Shown piece by piece: positions 7,059-15,944 of a DNA stretch of 34,154 bases. Location: contig NZ_FORY01000024.1 in NCBI RefSeq assembly GCF_900114135.1, forward strand, positions 1 to 34,154, read 5' to 3'. Origin of the DNA: Celeribacter halophilus (GTDB taxonomy: Bacteria; Pseudomonadota; Alphaproteobacteria; Rhodobacterales; Rhodobacteraceae). The translations under genes were made by a program, and so were the position numbers. The notes beneath the pieces were generated by a model. It was not told the DNA's origin. It saw only the letters and a list, made by a program, of their open reading frames with translations, and searched no databases. Each line of letters opens with the position of its first letter. The first letter of the stretch is position 1.

Positions 7059-8650
7059 CCCTGTCTCTTCGCGCTCCTCTTATGACTGTTGCACCGCGTG
7101 CGACCATGGCGGTTCTCTCCCTGATCGGTGTGCTGGTGGGCTGGGAAATTCTGGCCCGCGCTTTGGCAAGCACATATCTTCTGGCCGGTCCTGTCGATGT
7201 GACGCGCTACCTGATCGACAACAGCGGATTGATGCTCCGCGCCCTTTCCGTCACGCTCTACGAGGCGATGTGGGGCTTTGTCTGGGGCAATCTGGCCGGT
7301 ATCGCTCTTGCGGCGGTCGTCGTTCTGGTGCCGCGTTTTGAAAACCTTGTGCAGTCCTTGGCGTTGGTCGTGTTCTGTCTGCCTTTGGTCGCGACGGGGC
7401 CAATCCTGCGGGTTCTCTATGGTCCGGGCCTTGGTCCGCAAGTGACGCTGGCGGCCCTAGCCGTCTATTACACCACTTTTGTGCCAACGGTTGTGGGGCT
7501 GCGCGCAACGCCTTCCACATGGCTCGATCTGGTGGCAAGTTTCGGGCACGGGCGATGGAAAGAGCTGACCGTTGTGCGGGCAACGGCCGCGCTGCCCTAT
7601 CTCGTGGTTGGCCTGCAAATCGCGGCTCCAGCCGCCTTTCTGGGCGCGATGGTGGGTGAGTTTACCGGTGCCGAACGGGGCATGGGCGTTCTGGCGATTC
7701 AGGCTATGCGTAGTCTGGATGTGCAAGCCACTTGGGCCCTGGCAACGGTGGCTTCGCTTGTGTCCATTCTGGCTTATCTGGTTGTGGGCGGGATCGGCAA
7801 ATATCTCTGGCCTGATCGTCCGAGCATCATCATGGCCAGCCCGGCACAAAATGACGGGGCAGGGCGTGGGGCGAAATGGCTCAAAACCTGTGGGCTCGGG
7901 TTTATGACGCTGGGGGCTGTGCTGGTCCTGTGGTGGGGGCTGTTCGAGCTTTTCGACGTCAACAGCTTTTTCGCCAAGCGCCCGATGGATGTCTGGTCCT
8001 ATCTCGTGACCTCGCCCAAGGCTCTGGAACATCGCCTCGTTCTTTGGGAGGCGATGGGGGAAACCATGGCCTTTGCTGTGCCGGGCTATCTGGCAGGGCT
8101 GCTCTTGGGCGCGGTTCTGGCAGGAGTCTTCGTTCTTATGCCGAACCTTGCCGGACTTGTCCTTCCGGTGTCGATTGCTTTGCGTTCAATCCCGATTGTG
8201 ACGACTGCGCCGCTGATCGTGCTGTGTCTTGGTCGTGGTGCGGCAGGCACGATCACCATCGTGGCGGTGATGATCTTTTTTCCGACCCTGATTGCCTGCT
8301 TGCAGGGGCTCAGACAGGCACCGGGACAAATTCTGGATGTGTTTAACAGTTTTGCCACATCGCCGCTGCGTACACTGTTCTTGGCGCGGATGCCCGCCAT
8401 GCTGCCCGCGTTTTTCGCTTCGGCCCGTATGGCCGTTCCCGCAGCCATCCTCGCGGTGACCGTGGCCGAATGGCTTTCGACCGGCACAGGGATCGGCAAT
8501 CTCATGGCTTTGACAACCTCAACTTCGGATTACAACATGCTTTACTCTTCTATTGCAGCCGTCACTGGACTGTCTGCTCTGGCCTATGCGGCCGTGGGTG
8601 CGCTCGAACGGGTGGTTCTGACAATCTACGCTCCGGAACAGGTGCGCTGA
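7055..8650 (+). CDS. Fused double-domain ABC permease
   Basis: A 531-residue inner-membrane protein made of two SsuC-like binding-protein-dependent permease domains in tandem. Each half carries its own coupling (EAA-type) loop: ASFGHGRWKELTVVRATAAL near residue 165, and NSFATSPLRTLFLARMP near residue 430. A cytoplasmic linker around residues 265-285 separates them. Typical family members are single domains of about 250-280 residues that homodimerise, so this gene appears to encode both halves of the translocation channel in one chain. The operon also has two binding proteins but one ATPase gene. The four-base overlap upstream and one-base overlap downstream place it in the same transcript as the oxygenase genes. 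Confidence 0.9.
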   Translation: MTLSLRAPLMTVAPRATMAVLSLIGVLVGWEILARALASTYLLAGPVDVTRYLIDNSGLMLRALSVTLYEAMWGFVWGNLAGIALAAVVVLVPRFENLVQSLALVVFCLPLVATGPILRVLYGPGLGPQVTLAALAVYYTTFVPTVVGLRATPSTWLDLVASFGHGRWKELTVVRATAALPYLVVGLQIAAPAAFLGAMVGEFTGAERGMGVLAIQAMRSLDVQATWALATVASLVSILAYLVVGGIGKYLWPDRPSIIMASPAQNDGAGRGAKWLKTCGLGFMTLGAVLVLWWGLFELFDVNSFFAKRPMDVWSYLVTSPKALEHRLVLWEAMGETMAFAVPGYLAGLLLGAVLAGVFVLMPNLAGLVLPVSIALRSIPIVTTAPLIVLCLGRGAAGTITIVAVMIFFPTLIACLQGLRQAPGQILDVFNSFATSPLRTLFLARMPAMLPAFFASARMAVPAAILAVTVAEWLSTGTGIGNLMALTTSTSDYNMLYSSIAAVTGLSALAYAAVGALERVVLTIYAPEQVR

Positions 8651-9228
8651 TGGCTGTGACCGCTTCATCCGAGAAAACCGCTGCCGTGCAACGGGTCCAT
8701 GACCGCTATGACGCGATGGTGCGACGATTGATCTTCACCCGAACGGCTTCCCTATCCGAACAGGCCTTGAATGCGGAAATTGAACCGGTTCTGGCCGCTG
8801 AAGCCCGCCTTCTGGATGCGCGCGCGTTCGAGCAATGGCAGGCCATGCTGTCGGACGAGATGCAATTCTGGGTGCCTGTTCATCCCGATGACCATCCAGC
8901 AAAGGATCAGGCTCTGATCTATGATGACCGGCGCAGGCTGTCTGAACGTGTGGCGCATTTCTTCGATCCGCAGGCTTGGGCTGTGGTGGCTCCTGATCCT
9001 TTGACGATCCGCCAGATCGGTGCGGTCGAAGCATGGGATGTGGGCACGGAAATTATCGCCACGGCCCCAATCGCGTTGCTGCATGTGCGCCGTGGTGCGC
9101 CGGTCAAACTCACGGGGCGCGAAATCCTGTCTCTGGAGCGCAACGGGGCAGGTTTCCTCATCACCTCCAAAACACTCATTCTGCCAGAGCTTGCGCTGTC
9201 AACGCCGCATCTCGGCTGGATTATTTAA
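8650..9228 (+). CDS. Ring-hydroxylating dioxygenase beta subunit
   Basis: A 192-residue NTF2-fold small subunit of a two-subunit Rieske non-haem iron oxygenase. Features are the LLDARAFEQWQAMLSDEMQF region near residue 55, the DDRRRLSERVAHF segment and a C-terminal beta-rich half ending LSTPHLGWII. The start at 8650 overlaps the permease stop (TGATG); an upstream in-frame ATG at 8470 lies deep in the permease gene and is rejected. Beta subunits are structural partners of the alpha subunit, here encoded next, 10 bases downstream. The gene order beta-alpha is the reverse of many classical aromatic dioxygenase operons. No ferredoxin or reductase gene accompanies the pair. Confidence 0.85.
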   Translation: MAVTASSEKTAAVQRVHDRYDAMVRRLIFTRTASLSEQALNAEIEPVLAAEARLLDARAFEQWQAMLSDEMQFWVPVHPDDHPAKDQALIYDDRRRLSERVAHFFDPQAWAVVAPDPLTIRQIGAVEAWDVGTEIIATAPIALLHVRRGAPVKLTGREILSLERNGAGFLITSKTLILPELALSTPHLGWII

Positions 9229-9238
9229 AGGACATCCC

Positions 9239-10645
9239 ATGACCACACCTCTTTCAAAGGCACCCGATGATCCAACCCGCCCCGATGCCGTGATTGCACG
9301 TGGGCCGGATATGACAGACCGCATGAACCATCTGGTGCGGGATGAATTGCTTCATCGCTCGGTCTATACGGATCAGGAGCTTTTCGATCTGGAGATGCAG
9401 CGGGTTTTTGGCGGCACATGGGTCTTTCTGGCGCATGAAAGCGAAATTCCCGAGGCCGGAGACTACGTCCGTCGGCAGATGGGGAAACGTCAGATCCTGA
9501 TCGTGCGCACGGAACATGGTGAGATCAAAGGTTTGATCAACCGCTGCACGCATCGTGGCACGACCCTTGTGCCGAGCGAAGCGGGCTGTGCGAAACGCTT
9601 TGTCTGCCCCTATCATGGCTGGGCCTTTGACCTGGACGGACGGATTGCCAACCTCCCGGTCCCTGACAGCTATGACAAGCTCTACGAGCGCCCCTTTGAT
9701 CTTGGTCAGGTCGCCATTGGAGAACGGGCAGGCTTTATCTTCGGCACTTTGGCCGCTGATCCGATCCCCGTGGATGATTGGCTGGGTGCGGCGGGGCCAT
9801 GGCTTGATCTGCATGTGGCACGCTATCCTAAGGGCAAGATGAAAGTACAGCGGCGCAAGGTGGTGCAGGAGTTTGCCGGAAACTGGAAAATGTCTTGGGA
9901 CAACGCAGCCGACGGTATCCACGCGACATTTGCCCATGCCTCATACAACACATTGGGGAAGTCCGCAGATACGGATACGGTTCTGGCCCGCAATCCTGCG
10001 GCCACGCCGATGGTGTCCAAAACGCTGGGACATGGCCATTGTGTGGTCGATCAGCGTCCAGGGATTCCCGACGGACCGTGGTCCACGATGCGCCCCTTGC
10101 CGACGCGTGACGATCTGGAAGAGAGCCTGCGTGAAAAAGGCCATGAAGCGCAGGAGATGTTCGATCTCATGACGGGGGATATGATCAACCTGTCGATCTT
10201 CCCGAACCTGATTTTCGTCGGCAACCAGATCATGGTGCCCGAACCCGTTGCACCGGACCGGACCAAGGTGAATTTCTACCTTTCCATGGCTCCCGAAGCC
10301 GAAGAGGAGGTCGATCTCATGCGTCTGCGTGTGGATGAAGACTTCCTGTCCTTTGGCACGCCGGATGACTTCGAGATGTTCGAACGCGTTCAGGAAGGGC
10401 TGCGTGTCGATGAGGAGGAGTGGATCGACATTTCCCGCGGCGCAGGAGCCGGCGATGTGGTGGACGAAGACGGGCTGGTCACAGGCACTGTCGCGTCCGA
10501 AGCGCCCATGCGCGCCTATCTGGCCGAGTGGAAACGTCTCATGTCCAAACCCATCCCGACCAAGGTCCGTCGGGCACGGCTGGAGGACAGTCGTTTCATG
10601 CAAATCATAAAAAAACGTCAAATGAAAAAGGAAAAAACATCATGA
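9239..10645 (+). CDS. Rieske ring-hydroxylating dioxygenase alpha subunit
   Basis: A 468-residue catalytic subunit. The Rieske [2Fe-2S] ligands are C103, H105, C123 and H126 (RCTHRG and CPYHGW). The mononuclear iron site is H228 and H233 with the bridging D225 (D-x2-H-x4-H in ADGIHATFAH), the standard arrangement of aromatic-ring dioxygenases. Length is a little above the usual 430-460. The start at 9239 follows AAAGGA at a good spacing. The stop overlaps the next start by four bases. It likely dihydroxylates or monooxygenates an aromatic or heteroaromatic ring carried in by the adjacent transporter. Electrons must come from a reductase encoded elsewhere. Substrate not determined. Confidence 0.9.
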   Translation: MTTPLSKAPDDPTRPDAVIARGPDMTDRMNHLVRDELLHRSVYTDQELFDLEMQRVFGGTWVFLAHESEIPEAGDYVRRQMGKRQILIVRTEHGEIKGLINRCTHRGTTLVPSEAGCAKRFVCPYHGWAFDLDGRIANLPVPDSYDKLYERPFDLGQVAIGERAGFIFGTLAADPIPVDDWLGAAGPWLDLHVARYPKGKMKVQRRKVVQEFAGNWKMSWDNAADGIHATFAHASYNTLGKSADTDTVLARNPAATPMVSKTLGHGHCVVDQRPGIPDGPWSTMRPLPTRDDLEESLREKGHEAQEMFDLMTGDMINLSIFPNLIFVGNQIMVPEPVAPDRTKVNFYLSMAPEAEEEVDLMRLRVDEDFLSFGTPDDFEMFERVQEGLRVDEEEWIDISRGAGAGDVVDEDGLVTGTVASEAPMRAYLAEWKRLMSKPIPTKVRRARLEDSRFMQIIKKRQMKKEKTS

Positions 10646-11067
10646 CGCTGTCTCTCGAAGAGAAAAACAAAGAGATTGTTCGCACCTATCATGAAACCCT
10701 GTGGGGCAAGGGGGACAAATCCGCGATCGAAATCTATTGGTCGCCCGAGGCCGAAGTGCATATGACCGATTTCGATGGCACGGCCATTGATGTGGTGCGT
10801 GAGGACGTGGATCGCTATTTCGGAGCCTTCACCGATCAGAAAACAACCATTCACCATCTTGTCGCTGAAGGCGATCAGGTTGTCCTGAACTGGTCCACAA
10901 CCGGCAAGCATATCGGACCTTACGGTGATGTCGCGGCCACGGGCAAAGACATCACTATGGCAGGCATGGACCTATTGCGTCTCAAAGACGGTAAGATCGT
11001 GGAGTGCTGGTCCATGTGGGACGGCCTGTCGGTCTATGATCAGCTTGGCGTGTTGAAGATCGGATAA
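10642..11067 (+). CDS. SnoaL-like NTF2-fold protein
   Basis: A 141-residue protein of the NTF2-like superfamily closest in appearance to the SnoaL/ester cyclase group: YWSPEAEVHMTDFDG, the central LVAEGDQVVLNWSTTGKH and the final DLLRLKDGKIVECWSMWD. These proteins are small alpha+beta barrels acting as cyclases, isomerases or hydrolases, or only as binding modules. The ATG overlaps the alpha-subunit stop by four bases, so it belongs to the same pathway. It may handle the Rieske product. A catalytic role cannot be assigned, and the fold alone does not prove enzymatic activity. Confidence 0.75.
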   Translation: MTLSLEEKNKEIVRTYHETLWGKGDKSAIEIYWSPEAEVHMTDFDGTAIDVVREDVDRYFGAFTDQKTTIHHLVAEGDQVVLNWSTTGKHIGPYGDVAATGKDITMAGMDLLRLKDGKIVECWSMWDGLSVYDQLGVLKIG

Positions 11068-11070
11068 GCC

Positions 11071-11889
11071 ATGATTGTCACAGATCGCACCTCCTCAAAA
11101 ATGGATATTGCCGCTGCATTGCGGGATGATGGTTACGCATTCGTTCCAAATGTGTTGGAGGGCGCGGCTTGTGACGCGTTGAACGTGGCGATCGAAACCT
11201 GTCGGGCCACGCCGGGCCCGACATTTCGCACCCTGTCGCCCGAGGGCGCGCCGTTGGTTCAATCGGAATTGTTTCGCTGGCCAGATAATGCCGTTATCTA
11301 TGATCTGACCCACAAAGGTGTTTTGCCGCGTTTGGCAGCTCAGGCCTTTGGCACCAAAGACGTGATCTTGATGGAAGATCAATGGTTCTATTCCGAACGC
11401 GGGGCCGGGACGATTTCGCCTTGGCATCAGGATCACCCCTATCACCCGTTGGAACCGTGGTTTTTGACCATCTGGATCGCACTCGACACACCGCCGGGGC
11501 CAGTGGGTCTCAAGGTCGCGGCAGGAAGCCATAGCGAAGTCATGTATGGTCCGGTGGAGTTTTCCGCGGGGAATGCCACTTTGGCAGGGCAAAAACAGGT
11601 GTTGCAACCTGTGCCTGATATTGAGGCCGATCCTGATACATGGCGCGTCATCACACCGCCAGCAAAGCGTGGCGATGCGATCCTGATGGACAGTCGCACT
11701 TTGCACGCGGCGGGTGGCCAATGCGCAGATACATTCCGTCGCATTTCGATCCGCTACGCTCATCCTGATACAGTGTTTTCGCCACGCAACTGGCCCGTGG
11801 CACAATTTTGGGACCATCACCCGATTGCGACCCGGACTGGCGCATCCCTCATCAGCGACGCATTCCCTCTCATCACCTCCAACACTTGA
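11071..11889 (+). CDS. Phytanoyl-CoA dioxygenase (PhyH)-family oxygenase
   Basis: A 272-residue Fe(II)/2-oxoglutarate oxygenase of the PhyH family, distinct from the IPNS-like one at the head of the operon. Metal ligands are H119-x-D121 (SPWHQDHPY) and H212 (DSRTLHAAG); the 2-oxoglutarate arginine is in FRRISIRY (about residues 222-229). The gene starts three bases after the SnoaL-like gene, so it is co-transcribed. PhyH proteins hydroxylate fatty acyl chains, ectoine, amino acids, organophosphonates and natural products. Its presence in the same operon as a Rieske oxygenase and another 2-oxoglutarate oxygenase suggests several successive oxidations of one scaffold. Substrate unknown. Confidence 0.83.
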   Translation: MIVTDRTSSKMDIAAALRDDGYAFVPNVLEGAACDALNVAIETCRATPGPTFRTLSPEGAPLVQSELFRWPDNAVIYDLTHKGVLPRLAAQAFGTKDVILMEDQWFYSERGAGTISPWHQDHPYHPLEPWFLTIWIALDTPPGPVGLKVAAGSHSEVMYGPVEFSAGNATLAGQKQVLQPVPDIEADPDTWRVITPPAKRGDAILMDSRTLHAAGGQCADTFRRISIRYAHPDTVFSPRNWPVAQFWDHHPIATRTGASLISDAFPLITSNT

Positions 11890-11901
11890 ACTGAGATTCA
11901 T

Positions 11902-13314
11902 ATGACGCATTCGAATATTGCCGCTGCGTGCCAAGCGCTCTCCCATCTCGACCTCGATACCAACCCGAATGTTTTGCGTCAGAAAAGCCGCGATTTCTTT
12001 TGGTATTCACCGGTTCTGAAAGCTCGGCTCGATGAGGTCTGTGGTGATTTTGTCGTTTCTCCGCGCAATGAGGCAGAGGTGATCGAGGTGCTCAGGACGT
12101 GTTACGCCCATGACGTAGCTGTGACGGTGCGCGGGGCTGGGACCGGCAATTACGGGCAGGCGATGCCCTTGGCGGGGGGCTGTGTGATGCATATGCAGAA
12201 CATGGCGCAGATTAAGGAAATCTCTACGGGCCGTGTCGTGGTGGAGCCGGGTTGCCTGCTCAAAGACATTGATCTGGCGTGTCGCGAAGAGAGCGGGCAG
12301 GAATTGCGGATGATTTCCTCAACATGGTCCACCGCCACCATCGGCGGCTATATCGCAGGCGGCTCGGGCGGGATCGGATCGGTGCATTGGGGGTCTTTGC
12401 GGGACTTCGGAAATATTCTTCGCATCCGTGTGATCACGATGGAAAAAGAGCCGCGTGTCATGGATATTACCGGTGCGGATATGGCGCGGGTGAGCCATGC
12501 CTATGGAACCAACGGGATCATCACCGAAATTGAAATGCCGTTGGCGCCTGCCTATGAGTGGTGCGATGTATTTCTGGCTTTCGATACGTTCGAAGATGCC
12601 ATGGCCTGTGCCGATGATGTTGCCCATGAAGACGGTATCCTTCTGAAACTGGCCTCTGTGTTCGAGGCACCCACGGCACATGCCTATTTTAAACGGGTGC
12701 AGCCCTATGTCTCGGCAGGCACCCATTTGGTCGGCCTTATGGTCGCTCCGCAGAGCATGGACGGGTTTCTGGCCTTTCTGGAAGCCAACGCGCCGTCCGC
12801 ACGTTTGATTTATCGCTCTGACCAGTCCGATTGGGCGCGCAGCCCCGGCCATGTGTTTGAGTATAGCTGGAACCATACCACCCTGCGGGCGTTGAAGGTG
12901 GACCCGTCGATCACCTACCTGCAAATCCGATTTGCTGGTGACGAAAAACGCGCACAGGTCGAGACCATGCGCAGGAAATTCGAAGGTGAGGTCATCACGC
13001 ATCTCGAAGTCACCCGTGAGCATGGGCGCCCGATTTTCACAGGACTTTCTATGGTGAAGTTTACTTCTGAAGCTCGGCTCGACGAGATCGTCGCTGCTCA
13101 TGAAGAGATCGGCGCGATGATCTTCAACCCACACCGCTACACGCTGGAAGAGGGCGGGCGCCAATCCACAGATGAGCGCCAGTTGAAATTCAAAGCTGAA
13201 GCCGACCCCAAAGGGCTCCTTAATCCGGGCAAGATGATTTCATGGCATGATCCCGATTGGACCTATGACGAAATGTACAGCTTTCCTGACATGCAACAGC
13301 GGAGAAGCTCATAG
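11902..13314 (+). CDS. FAD-linked oxidoreductase (GlcD/VAO type)
   Basis: A 470-residue flavoprotein with an N-terminal PCMH-type FAD-binding domain (FAD_binding_4). The loop VRGAGTGNYGQAMPLAGG spans about residues 77-93, and the second FAD contact STWSTATIGGYIAGGSGG about 140-157. The C-terminus includes FKAEADPKGLLNPGKMISW, the usual end of GlcD/lactate-oxidase-like proteins. It lies 12 bases after the PhyH gene and is the last gene of the operon. It probably oxidises a hydroxyl (alpha-hydroxy acid or alcohol) created by the upstream oxygenases. No iron-sulfur GlcF-like partner is present, so it may use oxygen or a quinone-linked acceptor directly. Substrate unknown. Confidence 0.85.
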   Translation: MTHSNIAAACQALSHLDLDTNPNVLRQKSRDFFWYSPVLKARLDEVCGDFVVSPRNEAEVIEVLRTCYAHDVAVTVRGAGTGNYGQAMPLAGGCVMHMQNMAQIKEISTGRVVVEPGCLLKDIDLACREESGQELRMISSTWSTATIGGYIAGGSGGIGSVHWGSLRDFGNILRIRVITMEKEPRVMDITGADMARVSHAYGTNGIITEIEMPLAPAYEWCDVFLAFDTFEDAMACADDVAHEDGILLKLASVFEAPTAHAYFKRVQPYVSAGTHLVGLMVAPQSMDGFLAFLEANAPSARLIYRSDQSDWARSPGHVFEYSWNHTTLRALKVDPSITYLQIRFAGDEKRAQVETMRRKFEGEVITHLEVTREHGRPIFTGLSMVKFTSEARLDEIVAAHEEIGAMIFNPHRYTLEEGGRQSTDERQLKFKAEADPKGLLNPGKMISWHDPDWTYDEMYSFPDMQQRRSS

Positions 13315-13503
13315 AAAAACATCTGAAATTCAGGGTTCTGGCGTTAATTTCGTGAGGCAGTGCATTTCCGGATCGGACATAGCGGCGACTTCGGGGACAA
13401 AATTAACCTGTCTGCCCGTGTATCAGTCTGTGTTTCTGCATCCTCCGGCTCTCTGCATGGGAAGTTGGATTGCCAACCAAGTTCAAGGTCAGTGTGATTT
13501 TGC

Positions 13504-14385
13504 TCAAGCCTGAAGCGATGCGACCGTTTCAAGGATTTGCTGTTCCATCAAGCGGGCTGCAGGAGAGAGCGTCGCGTCTGCTTTTCGCAAGAGGTGTAAC
13601 TCTCGGCGGGCTGATTCGTCGGCGAGAGGTCGAAATGCCAACTCGCCCGGTCGAAACGCCATAAGTGTCATTCTGGGAAGTAGGGTTACGCCAATATTGG
13701 CCCGCACCATCCCAAGAATGGAGACTACATTATGGGCCTTTAGGCGAGCTGCTGTGTGAAGCTGACGTGAAGCCGGGGCTTCGATATGCTCTGACAGACT
13801 GTTCGCAATAATGCTTTCTTCTGCCAAGGCCTCCCATTCAATCGGGTCGGCAGATCGGGCGAGGCGATGGTCGGGGGCGCATATGACTCCAAAAGCATCT
13901 GACATGAGCACTTGACTGTGCAAGCCCGAGATATGTTTTGTGAGCGTTGCGATCCCGAGATCAATCCTGTTGCGGGACAGCTCATGTACGATGGATTGGG
14001 AGTCAATGTCTCGCAGTTCTATGTCCACTTGGTTGAAAGAATTGAAATATCGCGAAAAAACCTGAGGCATGATGGTCCCCGCAACAGAGGGAACAGTGGC
14101 TATACGAACAGATCCGAAGACTGCATTCGCATAGCCTTCAATGGCGCGTACCGTTGTATTGAAATGCTGTAACTCACGCTCGGCCTGATCCAAGACAAAA
14201 ATGCCAAACGGGGTTAGTCGGTTCTTGCGGTCTGTCTCGAATAATGGTTCGCCGAGATGCTCCTCCATTTGCTTGAGCATCATGGAGACCGCTGACGGTG
14301 TTCGTCCAAGCTCAGCCGCGGCATCGCTCAGGTTCCCGTTTCGTGCCACCGCAACAAAGCCGCGTAGCATCTCGATTTTTAGCAT
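13504..14385 (-). CDS. LysR-type transcriptional regulator
   Basis: A 293-residue LysR-family regulator with an N-terminal helix-turn-helix (NGNLSDAAAELGRTPSAVSM) and a LysR-substrate domain. I place the start at the ATG at 14383-14385, giving MLKIEMLRGF. It has GGAG six bases upstream, whereas the alternative ATG at 14395-14397 has no ribosome site and overlaps the dyad at 14396-14414. The gene is divergent from the aldehyde dehydrogenase operon starting at 14475, which it most likely controls. The 3' end faces the FAD oxidoreductase gene (convergent, about 190 bp apart). The effector cannot be predicted. Confidence 0.92.
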   Translation of the reverse strand: MLKIEMLRGFVAVARNGNLSDAAAELGRTPSAVSMMLKQMEEHLGEPLFETDRKNRLTPFGIFVLDQAERELQHFNTTVRAIEGYANAVFGSVRIATVPSVAGTIMPQVFSRYFNSFNQVDIELRDIDSQSIVHELSRNRIDLGIATLTKHISGLHSQVLMSDAFGVICAPDHRLARSADPIEWEALAEESIIANSLSEHIEAPASRQLHTAARLKAHNVVSILGMVRANIGVTLLPRMTLMAFRPGELAFRPLADESARRELHLLRKADATLSPAARLMEQQILETVASLQA

Positions 14386-14395
14386 AGGGAACTCC

Positions 14396-14414
14396 ATTTC
14401 AGAAAAATTGAAAT
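14396..14414. promoter_or_regulatory. LysR-box candidate upstream of the aldehyde dehydrogenase operon
   Basis: The dyad ATTTCA-N7-TGAAAT contains a T-N11-A core (14399 to 14411), the consensus form of LysR-regulator binding sites. It sits just upstream of the lysR start chosen above and about 60 bp upstream of the ATG at 14475, in an AT-rich divergent promoter region. This fits autoregulation together with control of the operon. Binding is inferred from symmetry and position only. Confidence 0.6.
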
Positions 14415-14474
14415 ATATTTAAGAAGTTTAAATTTGCCTGAATGAAACGACTATGTCCATAAGGAGTAAATCAG

Positions 14475-15944
14475 ATGTTTTGCGAGGCGAAAACCATGAC
14501 CGAGATTCACAAAAACCTCATCGCCGGAGAGTGGCAGATAGGCGAAAGCGAAATAGAAAATCGCAACCCGTCTGATCTGTCCGATCTCATTGGACTTTTT
14601 GCACAGGCCAGCAGCGAACAACTTGATGCGACTTTGGCGCAGGCGCGGATCGCACAGGTTGAATGGGCGGCTTATGGAATGGAGCGCAAGCAAGCTGTGC
14701 TCATGGCTATTGGCAATGAGCTTATGGCCCGAGCTGAAGAGCTTGGTACATTGTTGTCGCGCGAAGAGGGTAAGCCTTTGGCGGAGGGCAAAGGTGAAGT
14801 CTATCGCGCGGGGCAATTTTTCACATACTACGCTGGGGAATGCCTGCGCCAATTGGGTGAAAATGCCGACTCCGTTCGTGCGGGGGTTGAAATCGATGTG
14901 CGCCGTGAACCCGTCGGGACGGTAGCGATCATCAGCCCATGGAATTTCCCCACTGCAACAGCATCATGGAAAATTGCGCCGGCGCTGTGCTACGGCAATG
15001 CTGTGGTGTGGAAACCCGCAAACATCACGCCAGCTTCGGCGGTAGCGCTTGCGGAGATTATCAACCGTCAGGATATCCCCAAAGGCCTGTTCAGCCTCGT
15101 AATGGGAGCCGGCCGCAGCGTGGGGCAACGTCTGGTCGAAAGCGCTGAAATTGATGCAGTTTCCTTCACAGGTTCTGTACCTGTCGGGAAAAGTATTGCA
15201 GCGGCCGCCATTCAGAACCTGACCAAAGTTCAAATGGAAATGGGCTCCAAGAATGCGTTGGCCGTTATGGATGACGCCGATCTTGACCTTGCGGTGACTT
15301 TAGCTCTTGGCGGTGCTTTTGGCGGCACAGGGCAGAAATGCACAGCCTCTTCCCGCCTTGTTGTCCATGAAGGTATTCACGACGCTTTTGTGGAAAAGCT
15401 GGTCGCTGGTGCACAAGCCATGAAAGTCGGGCACGCGCTTGAAGCGGGCACGCAAATGGGTCCCGTCGTCAGCGAACAACAACTGGATGAAAATCTTTCC
15501 TATGTCGCGCTCGGGCAGTCGGAAGGTGCTGAACTGGCCTGTGGTGGGCAACGGCTGAATATGCCGACAGAAGGCTATTACATGTCGCCGGGTGTGTTCT
15601 TGAATACCTCCAATGATATGCGCATCAACCGCGAGGAAATGTTCGCTCCGCTCACTTCGGTCATCAAGGTTGGCAGCTATGACGAAGCTCTGGCCGTCGT
15701 GAATGACACAAATTTCGGCCTAACTTCCGGTATTGTGACCAAATCTTTGGCTCGTGCGACGCATTTCCGTCGCAACGCGCGCACAGGTGTTGTGACCATT
15801 AACCTGCCGACTGCGGGTACGGACTATCACGTGCCCTTCGGTGGCCGCGGCGACAGCTCTTATGGTTCACGCGAGCAAGGTAAAGCGGCTGCGGAATTCT
15901 ACACGACGGTCAAAACCGCCTACATCAGCGCAGGGCCAGTCTGA
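14475..15944 (+). CDS. Aldehyde dehydrogenase, 2-oxoglutarate-semialdehyde dehydrogenase-like
   Basis: A 489-residue NAD(P)-dependent aldehyde dehydrogenase. Active-site residues are N157 (SPWNFPT), the general base E255 (MEMGSKNA) and the nucleophile C289 ([10 protein letters not shown]). The stretches [32 protein letters not shown] and the C-terminal [15 protein letters not shown] resemble the 2-oxoglutarate (alpha-ketoglutarate) semialdehyde dehydrogenases found in glucarate and hydroxyproline pathways. The start at 14475 is supported by AAGGAG eight bases upstream; M8 is weaker. It overlaps the next gene by one base. It would complete a pathway that yields a semialdehyde. The broader family is certain; the 2-oxoglutarate semialdehyde assignment is likely but not proven. 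Confidence 0.85.
   Translation: MFCEAKTMTEIHKNLIAGEWQIGESEIENRNPSDLSDLIGLFAQASSEQLDATLAQARIAQVEWAAYGMERKQAVLMAIGNELMARAEELGTLLSREEGKPLAEGKGEVYRAGQFFTYYAGECLRQLGENADSVRAGVEIDVRREPVGTVAIISPWNFPTATASWKIAPALCYGNAVVWKPANITPASAVALAEIINRQDIPKGLFSLVMGAGRSVGQRLVESAEIDAVSFTGSVPVGKSIAAAAIQNLTKVQMEMGSKNALAVMDDADLDLAVTLALGGAFGGTGQKCTASSRLVVHEGIHDAFVEKLVAGAQAMKVGHALEAGTQMGPVVSEQQLDENLSYVALGQSEGAELACGGQRLNMPTEGYYMSPGVFLNTSNDMRINREEMFAPLTSVIKVGSYDEALAVVNDTNFGLTSGIVTKSLARATHFRRNARTGVVTINLPTAGTDYHVPFGGRGDSSYGSREQGKAAAEFYTTVKTAYISAGPV

Noticed and set aside
8470-8649. 60-residue N-terminal extension of the dioxygenase beta subunit
   Set aside because: It lies entirely within the permease coding sequence in another frame; the coupled start at 8650 fits the family length.
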